Shown: positions 21,701-32,269, counted from the stretch's first letter. The stretch: 64,000 nucleotides of DNA from Panulirus ornatus (GCF_036320965.1 NC_092238.1:24634403-24698402), one strand, 5' to 3'. Notes: generated by a model from the sequence alone, not told the origin. A program made the numbers and translations.

Positions 21701-24601
21701 AACAGCATGTTTTGTTTTGGAATATTCCCATCTCAAACAGATATGTAGAACAGAGTGTAGAATATTCTTAAAAGCTTATTTTGTACATAATAATTGTACT
21801 TCCGCAATAAAATGAAACCAGTCTATGATAATCTATCAGGCCTTTAACAGTGTAATCAGAAGATATATCAGAAACTGAGTCAGAGTACCAGAAGTTTTTC
21901 TCATGCCTATTTTACAATGAATAGTCATTAACACTACATCCTACTAGAGCGATACGCAGGAGCCTTTGTCATGGCATATGACTGATTTTTCTTGCCCTAC
22001 TTGGAGTATGCCACAGATCTTTTTTCCATCACCTGACCCATTATTGGAGCTTAAAGGTTGTGAGGATGAGTTGGAAATATTCACAATATTTAGGAATAAA
22101 AATCTGCTGAAGTCTCATTTACCAGTTTTTTGGGGGTAAAGTTTGATTCAAACCCAAAGATTCTGGCTTGTAATAAGCCTCTATTGATACAGTCCTGGAA
22201 AATTTTTCCATTTTAAGATCAACCTTAATTTCAAATAGTGATACTTAAAAACTTGATAAAAGTCTCATAGAAGAATACTTCAGGGAGCAACTGTTTGTTC
22301 ATTCAGGCTAATATAAGCTTTTGTCAGGAGGCAACATTTCTTGGTGGCTCAAGACACTCGCTCTGTTGATAGCCAAAGCTGACAGCCACAGAGTAAGCTT
22401 GTGTTTTTCAATTTCATGATTCTTTCCATATTTCAATGAAGGCCCAGCCTTGATGTGGACCTCTGTCCGTGACTGGAGCCTTCAACATAGAAAAAAAAAA
22501 GCTTTAGGGAAAGGGAATTCTACCTTGGCTTTCTTATGGGATTCTTTTAGTAGACAAGATTAGCAAGAGAGGCATGTGGTATTCAGCAAATACCTTTATC
22601 AGATAATACCTCCACTTGGATCTGGTCAACATTCCCACTGCAGCTGTGGCTATGCTGCCTTCAGAAACGGACACATTCCAGAACTAAGCCAAAGCTGTTG
22701 CAAGGATAAGGGATTTTGTAAGGTCCCATTTCCTTCTCAGTACACTCTCTGATGCTCATAGGCTTCCATCTAAAGATGAAAAATGTTTTGATGTATGAAA
22801 GAAAATCTCAGAGGTAGAAGCCCTATGAGTATAATTTTCTTTTGTCAGTCTCTTCCTTCCTCTCTCTATTTTTTTTTAGCATTTCTTGTGCCCTCAGAGT
22901 AACAACATACTTGAAGGACAAACTCCAATGGATAGTGAGGTATGTGGGTTGGCTTGGTTGGTAATTGGTGCTACATGCAACTCTGCACTTATGACATTGT
23001 GGACTAAGCAGGGTTCCAATACAGATTTAGCCTCATACATTACAGTAGCTAATATGGGTGTAATTCTGATGATTTTACCCTATCATATGATGCTTTAACC
23101 TGTGTGAGCAGTTGTAGGCTGAATCCTGACCTAATTACTCAAGCTCACGCAACAGCCCATGAAGAAAGAAATAGTCTATGAAGACCTCATCTAACCTCCC
23201 TTATTAGCAAAATATTCTGGACAGTAGATATATACCATGATTAACCCATTCACACCAGGCACGTTGTTTACACTTTAATTTTTCTGTTCACTGCAGCTGG
23301 GACATATATGATAAATTTCTGAATAACTGCCTTCTGATGAAGATGAAACGTGCAGCCTTAAATGCTTGCATCCGACAGTAACCCATGCACAGTTTCCAGT
23401 TGTAAAGTTTAATGGTTTTCCATTCATTGGTCACTAGGAAGGAATGTTAATGAGGCCTCTATGAGATCTGTCCCTTCTTGTTATGCATTAACTTGTGAGA
23501 CTGTGACTTTTGCAAAAAATAAGAGTATAATGAAAACCCTTTATAATTACACTGTGGCAAAAACACTTCTAAGAATGCCATACATCTCAAGTTTTGTTGA
23601 CAGTACTCTTGTCATACTTTATATGCCTGGCAGCATATACAGTAATAAGAACACAAAAATAATATTCATTCAGTTTGAGTGAGTGGTATATATATTTTTT
23701 TTTTTTTTTTTTTATAGAAAATTGTTCTTGTTAATCATAAGAAATTTATAGGAGGTGCTACAGGTAAAATTACTTACTCTATATCAACCCTATAGTGTAA
23801 GGAATCCATTAGGACCACTTTTGTGAAAATAATGTATTATCAAGAAAACATGTACCTTCCTTGTGATACATCACTTTAAAAGGTATTGTTGATTTTTTGT
23901 CTTCCATACATTTTATATTCATTTACCCCGAACTTTCCCTGATATACTTCTATCACCTTATTTAGTATCATTCAGTCAAAACAAAAGATTTAAATAATCA
24001 GTATCCCACAGGAGGCTATTTCTGTTATCACATCAAACTATATATAGCACCACAAATACTAAAAATCATTTCCCGATGCGAGATTCCATGTGGAGCTGAA
24101 GTAGACTTTAAGCAAGGGTTCATCTAAACTGCAAAGAAATTTAAATAACATCAACTTTTTCTCCATAATAACGCTACAGACTTGATCTTAACCTTAACTG
24201 CGAAAAAATTGGGATCCCTTTCTGTCTTGGTATCTCTGAAATGATGAATTATCTTTATGTTTAACAAAAATAAATGAGTGATAGAATAACCAAGATATCA
24301 GGCATTGTGAAATCAAACTTATCATAATATGTCTGTAGCCCACTCCAGCAGAGGGTCTCTTATCGAACTATGATATTTTCCTTTAGCTCGTAACTGGAGC
24401 ATAAAAAAAATGTTAAGGCAAAAGTAGATACTAGCCATGAGGAGAGCCATGGAGATCGTATTGCTGAAGACGGTAGACAGTAAACTCGGCGGCGGCGTCC
24501 ACAGGTACTGGTGACATGAGGATAAGGAGCGGCAGTGCCACTACTAGGTAGTACGGCACGCTGCTCCGCAGCACCTCCACCAGCTCCTGGTCTGACCACA
24601 T
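6346..24601 (-). CDS. NCLN: Nicalin, ER translocon-associated membrane protein (11 coding exons, C-terminus unresolved)
   Basis: Eleven minus-strand exons splice in consistent phase into 531 codons that align end to end with metazoan nicalin (human about 563 residues). The start ATG at 24601 has an in-frame TAG three codons upstream. Seen: an N-terminal hydrophobic segment at residues 14-33 (signal sequence), the family block EFTVYRLQQYDLHG just after it, HYDAFG at 219-224 and GADSNGSG at 232-239 of the M28 peptidase-like lumenal fold, sequons N236 and N420 at positions glycosylated in the human protein, and a C-terminal membrane span at about 510-530. Known of the family: nicalin is a nicastrin relative without peptidase activity that forms an ER complex with NOMO and TMEM147 behind Sec61, helping multipass membrane protein insertion. 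Every intron has GT...AG ends. The final residues, after FLQ in the human order, lie in an exon I could not place with confidence. Introns carry LINE and SINE insertions but no exon is broken. Confidence 0.95.
7054..7175 (-). CDS. NCLN: NCLN coding exon 10
   Basis: Codes residues 432-471 plus two bases (AVTKKSIRSWVDLLASQPR), aligned with human DSVMDWLTNQPR. Acceptor TGTAG|GCAGT, donor AG|GTGAGA. Confidence 0.92.
7580..8420 (-). mobile_element. Possible decayed LINE endonuclease domain inside NCLN intron
   Basis: Minus-strand reading gives NFSVHRYNRTRKTCGVGLYV followed by SDTVEPLVAKVDD, which resembles the Y-R-DR-GGGV-LYV core of apurinic-like endonucleases in jockey/CR1 LINEs. It lies in the intron between nicalin exons 9 and 10 and is full of stops before and after. 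Confidence 0.4.
8421..9150. other. NCLN intron 9, low-complexity part
   Basis: AT-rich, with repeated ACCCATAACCT / ACTACCAACA-like text at 8570-8780 but no regular period and no coding signal. Confidence 0.4.
9224..9373 (-). CDS. NCLN: NCLN coding exon 9
   Basis: 50 codons, residues 382-431, GPKTGERGSILD and LSALTRNTAVVATALLRHIY, with the sequon NTS at residue 420. Acceptor TTTCAG|GGACC, donor TTG|GTGAGT. Confidence 0.95.
9615..9865 (-). mobile_element. SINE-like element sharing the LINE 3' end
   Basis: Read on the minus strand: a body with GTCGTAGAAGGCGAC (a 4-bp stem GTCG/CGAC), an internal poly-T, GGAACAGAGAAGGGGGCCAGG, then ACGCTACCTCGCTAACGCGGG near its 3' end and a GAAAGAAAG tail. 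Five copies occur in this window. Lies in the intron between nicalin exons 8 and 9. Confidence 0.7.
9870..11440. other. NCLN intron 8, unassigned
   Basis: Nothing recognised. A minus-strand frame of 119 codons at 10604-10963 has no family resemblance and lies inside the intron. Confidence 0.4.
11453..11596 (-). CDS. NCLN: NCLN coding exon 8
   Basis: 48 codons, residues 334-381, with VEMVHRKINLQED and YSMRRLPAFTLSRLP. Acceptor CTTAG|GCTTT, donor CCA|GTAATT. The 4 kb intron to exon 7 contains three LINE pieces and a SINE. Confidence 0.95.
12165..12748 (+). mobile_element. LINE copy, 5'-truncated, C-terminus and 3' UTR
   Basis: Starts at the equivalent of GAGATGTTTGAGGACAATG in the RT C-terminal region and runs through the 3' UTR (GGGGCCTGGATGTAG, GCATTACACATGACAGCTAG, GGCAGCAAGTATGAAT), where it is cut by a SINE. 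The reading frame is broken. Confidence 0.8.
12749..12905 (+). mobile_element. SINE-like element, 5'-truncated, forward copy
   Basis: Begins with an expanded poly-T (about 45 T, then C6), then GGAACAGAGGGGGGCCAGG, TCCTCTGTTCTTCACGCTACC and CGCTAATGCGGGAAATGGCG, ending in an AAAGAAGAAAAGAAAA tail. It joins the preceding LINE copy directly. Confidence 0.75.
12925..13290 (-). mobile_element. LINE copy, C-terminal part, reverse orientation
   Basis: Minus-strand translation AEEGVLKWCGLMERM and KRIYASEEEE matches the LINE C-terminus. It ends in the 3' UTR at GGGGCC. Its 5' end abuts the next LINE head to head at about 13290. Confidence 0.8.
13290..15495 (+). mobile_element. Best-preserved LINE copy: RT and C-terminal region, 5'-truncated
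   Basis: A 188-codon frame (13295-13861: VGGGLIRKGSEWW...MKAGKAAGLDGIA) is followed in another frame by an open 469 codons (13878-15287). The second frame holds the RT core: QCGFRSGRGCVDQ, AFMDLEKAYDRVD, GLRQGCVMSPWLFNLF, the catalytic FADDTALVAD, and the C-terminal RRRGRPNWRWKDGVK block. The frame change falls in an A8G5 tract near 13850-13858, a single slip. The upstream endonuclease part is missing. The 3' UTR is internally deleted relative to the copy at 27.6-28.0 kb and ends in about 18 A. Non-LTR retrotransposon; clade not determined. It lies in the nicalin intron between exons 7 and 8, antisense to the gene's minus-strand transcript. Confidence 0.9.
15597..15761 (-). CDS. NCLN: NCLN coding exon 7
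   Basis: 55 codons, residues 279-333, GSKRFLEDHL through CLDTLGSGN and LRLHVSKRPK. Acceptor TTTCAG|GGATC, donor CAG|GTAAGG. Confidence 0.95.
15800..16560. other. NCLN intron 6, unassigned
   Basis: AT-rich intron sequence; no repeat family or reading frame recognised. Confidence 0.45.
16597..16749 (-). CDS. NCLN: NCLN coding exon 6
   Basis: 51 codons, residues 228-278, with GADSNGSGVVVLLELAR and SGGGYINYQ. Acceptor GACAG|GAACT, donor CAG|GTCAGG. The intron separating it from exon 5 holds a decayed LINE copy. Confidence 0.95.
17080..18275 (+). mobile_element. Old, decayed LINE copy with an internal repeat
   Basis: Matches the RT from AAAGCAGTGAAAAGTTTTTAT through GTTGCTCAATTTGTTTAAGGA, a CTGTTTGCTGATGATA box and the C-terminal region, with many stops and indels. 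A stretch around GAAAATGAGTCATAGGGTGGG occurs twice (about 17545 and 17693), an internal duplication. It sits in the intron between nicalin exons 5 and 6. Confidence 0.8.
18300..18383 (-). CDS. NCLN: NCLN coding exon 5
   Basis: Exactly 28 codons, residues 200-227, carrying LPTIAVVAHYDAFGAAP, the most conserved block of the nicalin M28-like fold. Acceptor TTTTAG|GGTAA, donor CCA|GTAAGA. Confidence 0.95.
18671..18768. repeat. Two tandem copies of a 49-bp unit
   Basis: TACCCT.ACRCAATACAARCAATGARATAC...AATTTCATAAAAGT at 18671-18719 and 18720-18768, in a nicalin intron. Confidence 0.75.
19261..19355 (-). CDS. NCLN: NCLN coding exon 4
   Basis: Codes residues 168-199, including DGYQMVVGGSQSK, which aligns with human NGFQMVTSGVQSK. 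Acceptor CTACAG|CACTG, donor CAA|GTTAGT. The preceding intron is only 129 bases. Confidence 0.92.
19485..19629 (-). CDS. NCLN: NCLN coding exon 3
   Basis: Codes residues 120-167 plus one base (MVHDVEAAML to TSAAA), aligned to the human block ending SIYKQTQAAS. Acceptor TTGCAG|ATGG, donor G|GTAAGT. Confidence 0.93.
20354..20425. repeat. Two tandem copies of a 36-bp unit
   Basis: AAATGAGAAGTWGGTATGAC followed by AGGAACAATAAAGAT, present twice with one or two differences, in the intron between nicalin exons 2 and 3. Confidence 0.8.
21097..21283 (-). CDS. NCLN: NCLN coding exon 2
   Basis: Codes residues 57-119 (RSSLVNVEAR to AEDQRQ), matching the human RNAVLNTEAR region. Acceptor is CAGGTAG|TCGG; an AG four bases upstream would create an in-frame stop, so the downstream AG is chosen. 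Donor is CAG|GTTGTA. Confidence 0.92.
21310..24360. other. NCLN intron 1
   Basis: About 3 kb of AT-rich intron with a T-run at 23695-23713. No exon, repeat family or RNA gene recognised. Confidence 0.5.
24432..24601 (-). CDS. NCLN: NCLN coding exon 1
   Basis: Codes residues 1-56 plus two bases, including the signal/anchor segment and the EFTVYRLQQYDL block. The donor is TA|GTATCT. Ending at TA and joining to T in exon 2 makes a Tyr codon and keeps the spacing of the human protein. Confidence 0.93.
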
Positions 24602-24604
24602 CCT

Positions 24605-26280
24605 CCTCTAATTATTCTTAAGCCACAGAATGCCCAATTATGGTTCACCACGTGCAGTCAAGTCAAAAGAAATTCAAGGGAGCTCCAGTGATCTCTCTTC
24701 CTAGCTTGTCGGCACTAACTCTGGATAGAGTGCAGACGAAAATATAGACGAAACAAATGTTGTTGATGGTTACGACAAATTAAATAAAAGAACAACCAAG
24801 TAGCAGAGAAAAGTAGCTTTCGAGTCCCTTTATTTTCTTCATAACTACATACAGAAAGCTTCGAAATGTATCAACTTTGTATATACCGTCGTATATTGGT
24901 CTCAGAGACCTAAATTTCTTTTATCATAGGATTGATATACTTTACTTGCTACAGAAAGTTTCACGTCCACATCAAAGTTAAATAATTGAGTATAAGTTTA
25001 ATCAATCGAATAACTGTTAATTGTATTTTTTGTGCTCGTGTAAAAGTTCGCTAAACCTTGAACATTATTTGATGCTCATGGAAACTTCATCTACTAATAA
25101 TATAATCACGTGATAACGTGTAGTTCAGTAAGAAAATTTGGTCTTGAGCTTAATAAATTCATGTCGCAATAAGTTGATATTATTTTTTTACTTAGAATTT
25201 AGTAATTTTAATTACAATGAAATTCAAGAAGGTTGAAACAAAAATCTCGTGACTTCAAAGTATCTTCAGTAAGCCATAAGTAGCAACTTTCAACCGCACT
25301 CTGTATTCCCTGTGATATTTATTTCAGCGTTGATATAGATTTTTTTTTTTTTAGATTAGCTTTCTTTTGAGAAGTATGAACTAAATATTTACTTTGGATT
25401 TAAACTGCACTGTAGGATCCACTTGTGAACTTTCAGCCATTCTTAACCATCATCAGCTTGACATATACACAATTACACATACATCGTTCAGCCTTGTGGA
25501 GTGACTTACAATCCTTGTTCGTCCTCAGGATCAATTCAGAAAGTAGCAAGGAGACTGGTCGGTTGTGTTTTCATTCATGATATTTCATACGACATATGTA
25601 AGGTTGTGATATGAGAAGTGTATTGGTTCAAAGTTGTTTTGAGTTCTGAAGAAGAATATTCTGCACGGATGTTCGTAGACCAGCATGTTGTAAATTGAAG
25701 ACTTTTTTATTATCATTCTGGTAACTTCATTGTCAGTTTAACAGAACTTTCTCCATCAGTATGACGTGTATAGGCGTGAAGCTGGCTGGATACGGTCAAA
25801 CCCTGCCGTCTGGGTATAGTCAAACCCCTATCATGATGCACAGAAGTGCTCTTTTTTTCTTCTTAATAATGCCTTTGTGCTGCTTCTTTTCTCACGGGTC
25901 CTACCCTGTCGATGTGTTTAGCGATGTATTAACTGTAACATCACAACCTTAGCCTCCAAGTCCAAGGCTGGGTTCTGAAGAGGGAAGTGGCATCTGGTGC
26001 GGCCAGGACTTTCCTCTCGAGCATCCGGTGTCGCTGGTCTCACATCTGACTTTGACCGCCTGCGTCTCATTCCTCTTGACTGCAAGTCAAATAAGCACCC
26101 ATTTCCTTACCTCTGTCATAAAGAGGGCTTTATAGTCGTGGGATGAGGGTTGATTTATTTTGTAGAAACCTTAATGTAGGAAACAGCAGTTCTAACTACT
26201 GTATCACAAAGTGGAAGTTTATGTTTGTATGTTTTCTTATATGAATTTACAAACATCGCAAACTGCCATAAAACTTTTTA
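24605..26280. other. Upstream region of NCLN
   Basis: Should contain the nicalin promoter and 5' UTR. No TATA box is evident close to the start codon, and no other gene is seen. Reading frames here are short and unlike known proteins. Confidence 0.4.
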
Positions 26281-26284
26281 ACTA

Positions 26285-28045
26285 ATTTCGTGTGTGGAGG
26301 GGTGGCGACGAAATGGATGAAGGCAGCAAGTATGGATATGTACATGTGTATATATGTATATGTATGTATACGTTGAAATGTATATGTATGTTTATGTGCG
26401 TGTGTGGGAAGAGCAGTGTGGTTTTAGAAGTGGTAGAGGATGTGTGGATCAGGTGTTTGCTTTGAAGAATGTATGTGAGAAATACTTAGAAAAGCAAATG
26501 GATTTGTATGTAGCATTTATGGATCTGGAGAAGGCATATGATAGAGATGCTCTGTGGAAGGTATTAAGAATATATGATGTGGGTGGCAAGTTAGAAGCAG
26601 TGAAAAGTTTTTATCGAGGATGTAAGGCATGTGTACGTGTAGGAAGAGAGGAAAGTGATTGGTTCTCAGTGAATGTAGGTTTGCGGCAGGGGTGTGTGAT
26701 GTCTCCATGGTTGTTTAATGTTTATGGATGGGGTTGTTAGGGAGGTAAATGCAAGAGTTTTGGAAAGAGGGGCAAGAATGAAGTCTGTTGTGGATGAGAG
26801 AGCTTGGGAAGTGAGTCAGTTGTTGTTCGCTGATGATACAGCGCTGGTGGCTGATTCATGTGAGAAACTGCAGAAGCTGGTGACTGAGTTTGGTAAGGTG
26901 TGTGAAAGAAGAAAGTTAAGAGTTAATGCGAATAAGAGCAAGGTTATTAGGTACAGTAGGGTTGAGGGTCAAGTCAATTGGGAGGTAAGTTTGAATGGAG
27001 AAAAACTGGAGGAAGTAAAGTGTTTTAGATATCTGGGAGTGGATCTGGCAGTGGATGGAACCATGGAAGCGGAAGTGAATCATAGGGTGGGGGAGGGGGC
27101 GAAAATCCTGGGAGCCTTGAAGAATGTGTGGAAGTCGAGAACATTATCTCGGAAAGCAAAAATGGGTATGTTTGAAGGAATAGTGGTTCCAACAATGTTG
27201 CATGGTTGCAAGGCGTGGGCTATGGATAGAGTTGTGCGGAGGAGGATGGATGTGCTGGAAATGAGATGTTTGAGGACAATGTGTGGTGTGAGGTGGTTTG
27301 ATCGAGTAAGTAATGTAAGGGTAAGAGAGATGTGTGGAAATAAAAAGAGCGTGGTTGAGAGAGCAGAAGAGGGTGTTTTGAAATGGTTTGGGCACATGGA
27401 GAGAATGAGTGAGGAAAGATTGACCAAGAGGATATATGTGTCAGAGGTGGAGGGAACGAGGAGAAGTGGGAGACCAAATTGGAGGTGGAAAGATGGAGTG
27501 AAAAAGATTTTGTGTGATCGGGGCCTCAACATGCAAGAGGGTGAAAGGCGGGCAAGGAGTAGAGTGAATTGGATCGATGTGGTATACCGGGGTTGACGTG
27601 CTGTCAGTGGATTGAATCAGGGCATGTGAAGCGTCTGGGGTAAACCATGGAAAGCTGTGTGGGGCCTGGATGTGGAAAGGGAGCTGTGGTTTCGGGCATT
27701 ATTGCATGACAGCTAGAGACTGAGTGTGAACGAATGGGGCCTTTGTTGTCTTTTCCTAGCGCTACCCTGCACACATGAGGGGGGAGGGGGATGGTATTCC
27801 ATGTGTGGCGAGGTGGCGATGGGAATGAATAAAGGCAGACAGTGTGAATTGTGTGCATGGGTATATATGTATGTGTCTGTGTGTGTATATATATGTGTAC
27901 ATTGAGATGTATAGGTATGTATATTTGCGTGTGTGGACGTGCGTGTATATACATGTGTATGGGGGTGGGTTGGGCCATTTCTTTCGTCTGTTTCCTTGCG
28001 CTACCTCGCAAACGCGGGAGACAGCGACAAAGCAAAATAAATAAA

Positions 28046-28112
<67 letters not shown>
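26285..28112 (+). mobile_element. LINE copy with RT, rearranged 5' end, (TA)n tail
   Basis: Coding part starts at EEQCGFRSGRGCVDQ (26408) and runs to WIDVVYRG (27596) in two frames. A 2-bp loss near 26718 and small in-frame deletions mark it as a pseudocopy, but most of it is nearly identical to the copy at 13.9-15.3 kb. A complete 3' UTR follows (to about 28045), then AAATAAATAAAATATAAA and a 61-bp (TA)n. The 120 bases before the coding part (GGGGTGGCGACG...GGCAGCAAGTATGGA) are 3' UTR sequence, out of normal order. Confidence 0.85.
28052..28112. repeat. (TA)n microsatellite at LINE 3' tail
   Basis: Pure TA for about 61 bp, directly continuing the A/T tail of the LINE. Confidence 0.95.
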
Positions 28113-28115
<3 letters not shown>

Positions 28116-28189
28116 GGCACCGATGGGTCGGACGTTATTTTGCTAACTAGTTAATTTTCGACATGTATTTTATCTTACGGCACACAAAG

Positions 28190-28206
28190 GGGGGGGGGGG
28201 GGGGGG
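28190..28206. repeat. Poly-G tract
   Basis: A run of about 17 G in otherwise AT-rich sequence; no gene context. Confidence 0.85.
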
Positions 28207-28515
28207 AATCTTTGAGTATTTTCCCTTTCGCCACATCTGAGGAGTTCAGTATTTTACTTACAGGCCACATCTGAGGAAGCTCGAGTCGGGGAAACTCGCG
28301 GTTGGGAGATATATGAAGTTGATTGGTTTACTTGTATTCATCTTGTCCAGATCTCAAGAAGGCAACGGGCGAAGGTCTTTAATACAATCAGTTTGCACAT
28401 CAGGATTGGTAGTTTTATTAATATTGATATTTGAGAATATTACAAGTAAAGTCATTAAAAGTCTTAAAGAAACTAATGCATGAAGTTACACCAGTCGACA
28501 AGATAACCACTGTAG

Positions 28516-28517
<2 letters not shown>

Positions 28518-28582
<65 letters not shown>
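28518..28582. repeat. (TA)n microsatellite
   Basis: About 65 bp of pure TA followed by a poly-A stretch. Confidence 0.95.
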
Positions 28583-28585
<3 letters not shown>

Positions 28586-29399
28586 AAAAAAAAAAAAAAG
28601 AGAAAAGAATGCCTAATCGATTAAGATACTGGAAGGCTGTAATCATTCCTCCTCCAGTGCTTAAACGTACGTAGTGCTAAACATATTAAGTTCAGGTCCT
28701 TATGTTCGATGTACAATAGAATACTCGTAGAACAGTTGTGTAGTGGTAGCATGGGTCCTTATCTGTGGGTCTGCCCAAATTCCAGCGGATTTGGTGACCA
28801 TCAGGACAGAAAATAGATTTTTGTGTAAGTTTGATTTTGCATAAGACTGAGGGACATCATTCCTCATCGAAGAATCAGCGTCGGGAATATGTGGATGAAT
28901 TAGTACTAAGTGAGGACGCGTTTTATCTTCTAAATCTGCATTCCTTCCTGCTCCAGGTTCCGTAAGTATTTATTATATGTACCTTATTGATACATAGATA
29001 GATCCTCTACTCAGAGAATCAAGGAAAACGTGGGTGGTTTATCTCCACCTCTAAGGTTTTCTACCTGTCTTGACACCTTTGCCAAACTACCGTAAGTACG
29101 TATAGCATACATTGGCATCAACGAAAGGTGGTTTTTACAGCCGTTGGGTGTTAATTTCTTTTCTTGATTTATTCTGTTCAGCAGAGATAGAAAGTAAAGT
29201 AACCTATACCCTGACGTACGGTAAGTGTTAGGTAACCAAATTCCCACTTTAGGGTTGGAAGGGACCTCAGTAGCTTCTTGTTCTATACGATTTTAAGTCC
29301 TAGGTATGTAAAGAAGACCTTGAGATCGTCGTCTCCATCCTCTGGGTCAGGCATCGTTAGACTATTTTCGTAATGTGCCTCTTTAAAATGTATGTTCCA

Positions 29400-30675
29400 T
29401 GCTCTGTTGGTATCACCTAACCTGTCTCTGTAGTTTGGTTATGTATCATGTGCACCGCCTCTGTACCCTAACCTCCATTGTGTACTTTGCCTCTGTACAG
29501 TATGACATTCTATATTCAAGTAGTTTGGCTTTGTTGCTATCGCACTACGTAGCTTGGCTTTGTCATGCAAACCACCGCAGCGGCTTGGATTTGTCATGCA
29601 GGCTGCTTCTGTAGCTTGGATTCGTCATACTCTCAGATTTGGCAGCTTGGTATTGTTGTATAACCTACCTCTATAGCTTGGCTTTGTATCACAGACCCGA
29701 CATTTTTAGACAGACAATGTGCTGTGAACTCGGCCTCTACAGCTTGGATCCATGGGAACGTTGTAACTGAAGCGTGCATCTGTTGGGAACCCTGCTTGTT
29801 TGGCCTAGAACTATTGATAACATCCTCAATAGCCCAAATATATTGGGAACCTCTGCCTCAGTAGCCCGAATCTATTGGGAACCCCTGTGTCTGTAGCCTG
29901 ACTATTTTGGAGACCCGGCGTCTGTAACTTGAATCTATTAGAAACCCCCTGTCTCCGTAGCCTAAATCTACTGGAAACCCTTGTCTCTGTAGCCTGAATT
30001 TGTTGGGAACCCCAACCTCTGTAGCCTGAATTTATTAGGAACCCTTCCTGTGTGTTGGGAATCCCTGCCTCTGTAGTCTGAATCAATTAGGAACCCTACC
30101 TCAGTAGCCTGAATCTGTTAGGAATCCTACTTCTGTAACTTGAATCTATTGGGAACTCATGCCTCTGTAGCCTGAATCTATTGGGAACTCATGCCTCTGT
30201 AGGCTGAATCTATTGGGAACTCATGCCTCTGTAGGCTGAATCTCTTGGGAACTCATGCCTCTGTAGCCTAACTATATTGGGAACTCGTGCCTCTGTAGCC
30301 TGAATCTATTGGGAACTCGTGCCTCTGTAGCCTGAATCTATTGGGAACTCATGCCTCTGTAGCCTGAATCTATTGGGAACTCATGCCTCTGTAGCTTGAA
30401 TCTATTGGGAACTCATGCCTCTTAGCCTGAATCTATTGGGAACTCATGCCCCTGTAGGATGAATCTATTGGGAACTCATGCCTCTGTAGCCTGAATCTGT
30501 TGTGAACCCTGACTTTGTTACTTGAATATATTGGGAACCCTGACTTTGTAACCTGAATACATTGGGAACCCTGCCTCTGTAGCATGAATCTATTAGGAAC
30601 TCCTACCTCTATAGCCTGAATCTATTAGGAACTCCTACCTCTGTAGCCTGAATCTATAGGGAACTCTCCTCTAGC
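29400..30675. repeat. Drifting ~32-bp minisatellite array
   Basis: Repeats of CTGTAGCCTGAATCTATTGG plus GAACTCATGCCT, about 25 clear copies from 29830 to 30670. The core at 30120-30500 is nearly uniform, the flanks increasingly diverged. Upstream (29400-29760) the unit reads CTCTGTAGCTTGGMTTTGT, an older form of the same array. Confidence 0.85.
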
Positions 30676-30689
30676 CTGGTTTTATATCT

Positions 30690-32268
30690 TGTGCTCTGTC
30701 CCAGTACCATATACCCTGCCACTAATCTGGTCTGGACTCTTCAGGGTTTTCCTATACAGAGCATTTTCTCTGATAAGGTGAACTAGGATTCTGGCACCGA
30801 TACATAACAAGCCAGGGGAATAAGGACTGGCCATGGTTGAAGAAGGGAATAAGAAAAGGCATACCAAATATAGTGCAAGATACAACATTACCATATGTAA
30901 TTCTGGTAATTTCTGATGGCAATTCATTTAGGACTGATTGTTTGGAGAAGAGGAACGTTGCTGCATTTATAGAACATCAAAACCATCAGAATGAAAAACT
31001 CAAAAGTTAAAGAAGACAAAAGTGACAAAAAATGACTAAAAGTTACAACAGAATCTGTGCACTGTGGAGCAACAGCTCTCAGAGTTGTTGGAAGCATTAT
31101 ACTGGAAATCAGTATTAAACTGCAAACTAGTTATGGAGATGTCAGAAAATCTAGTTAAGTAAAGATATGAAAACAGGATGTGTAGTGGGCTGTTACTATG
31201 TATTATCTCTAAGAATGACAGGCACCAAAATTTCAAAGAACTCATACTTCAGCAGACAAAATCTGTGGTTAGAACTGAAAAAAACCTATGGCTAGAACTG
31301 AAAATAGTATTGCTGAATTAAGGAGAGTTGGAGAGTGCCAAGAACAGATGACAGAGCCTTAGAGGAAAAAAACCCTCAGTTAGCTAACTTCCCTGTCACT
31401 TCTTTTGGAGAGTAATACAGGAAAGGAAGATTTTCAACCCTTCGCTCATAGTTGCTTCATATGAAACAGGATTTGTTTGTAGCATTACTTTTCCCCAGTC
31501 CCCAGGGATAGAAAAATTTATATATTTGTATCACATGGCTAGATTAGAATGAAGAGATTTTGCAGTGGAAGAGCCCATACATTCAAACATTTGAGATCAA
31601 TTTTAATACTAGTATTTGATGTTAATGATTAACGATAATGCTACATTTATGGATATGGGGAAAAAAGTGCCATTGTGAAGGCATTTCATTTATAAAAAAA
31701 AGGAATACATAAATGAGAACCCCCAAGGTGGGGTGGAATGCATGGCCTGCCACAAGTATACTTTCGAAGACTGGTTTTCTTTTGGCATACTACTGTGTTC
31801 TAGAACATTCTTCAAACCATTTATCATTAGAAAATCCATTCCTGTTTTCTGCTGTAGACTTAAAGCCATGAATGTACTAAGACAACTCAAGTTGTATCAC
31901 CTATTGAATATTCATTGGTTTTATTCGATATCCTCATAAATGTTCAGAATTTAAGAAATGTTCACACTTTTATGATTGATCTGACATTTGCAGCAAAATG
32001 GTTAGTAGCACAAATCCAAGGATTACTTTTCCATAATCTCCATCCAAAGGGCAATAATCCATAGAATGCCTATTATATAGTTCTAAAAAACATTGCTTTG
32101 TACACATCTTTCATCACCATTAAGAGATCCAATCCTCCTTTACAAAATTCATCCATCTTATGGTCTTCCATGACTGCTGTGGAGCCAAACCCAGAACTCA
32201 CAAACTTAATATATAATCAAATGCACAGTACAGAGCCAGGATTCCCTCGCTCATACATTTCAGTAATT
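30690..32268. other. Intergenic region between FAMeT and NCLN, unassigned
   Basis: No gene recognised. Short frames near 31690-31940 on both strands overlap each other and look like chance or very old mobile DNA. Confidence 0.4.
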
Positions 32269-32269
32269 G

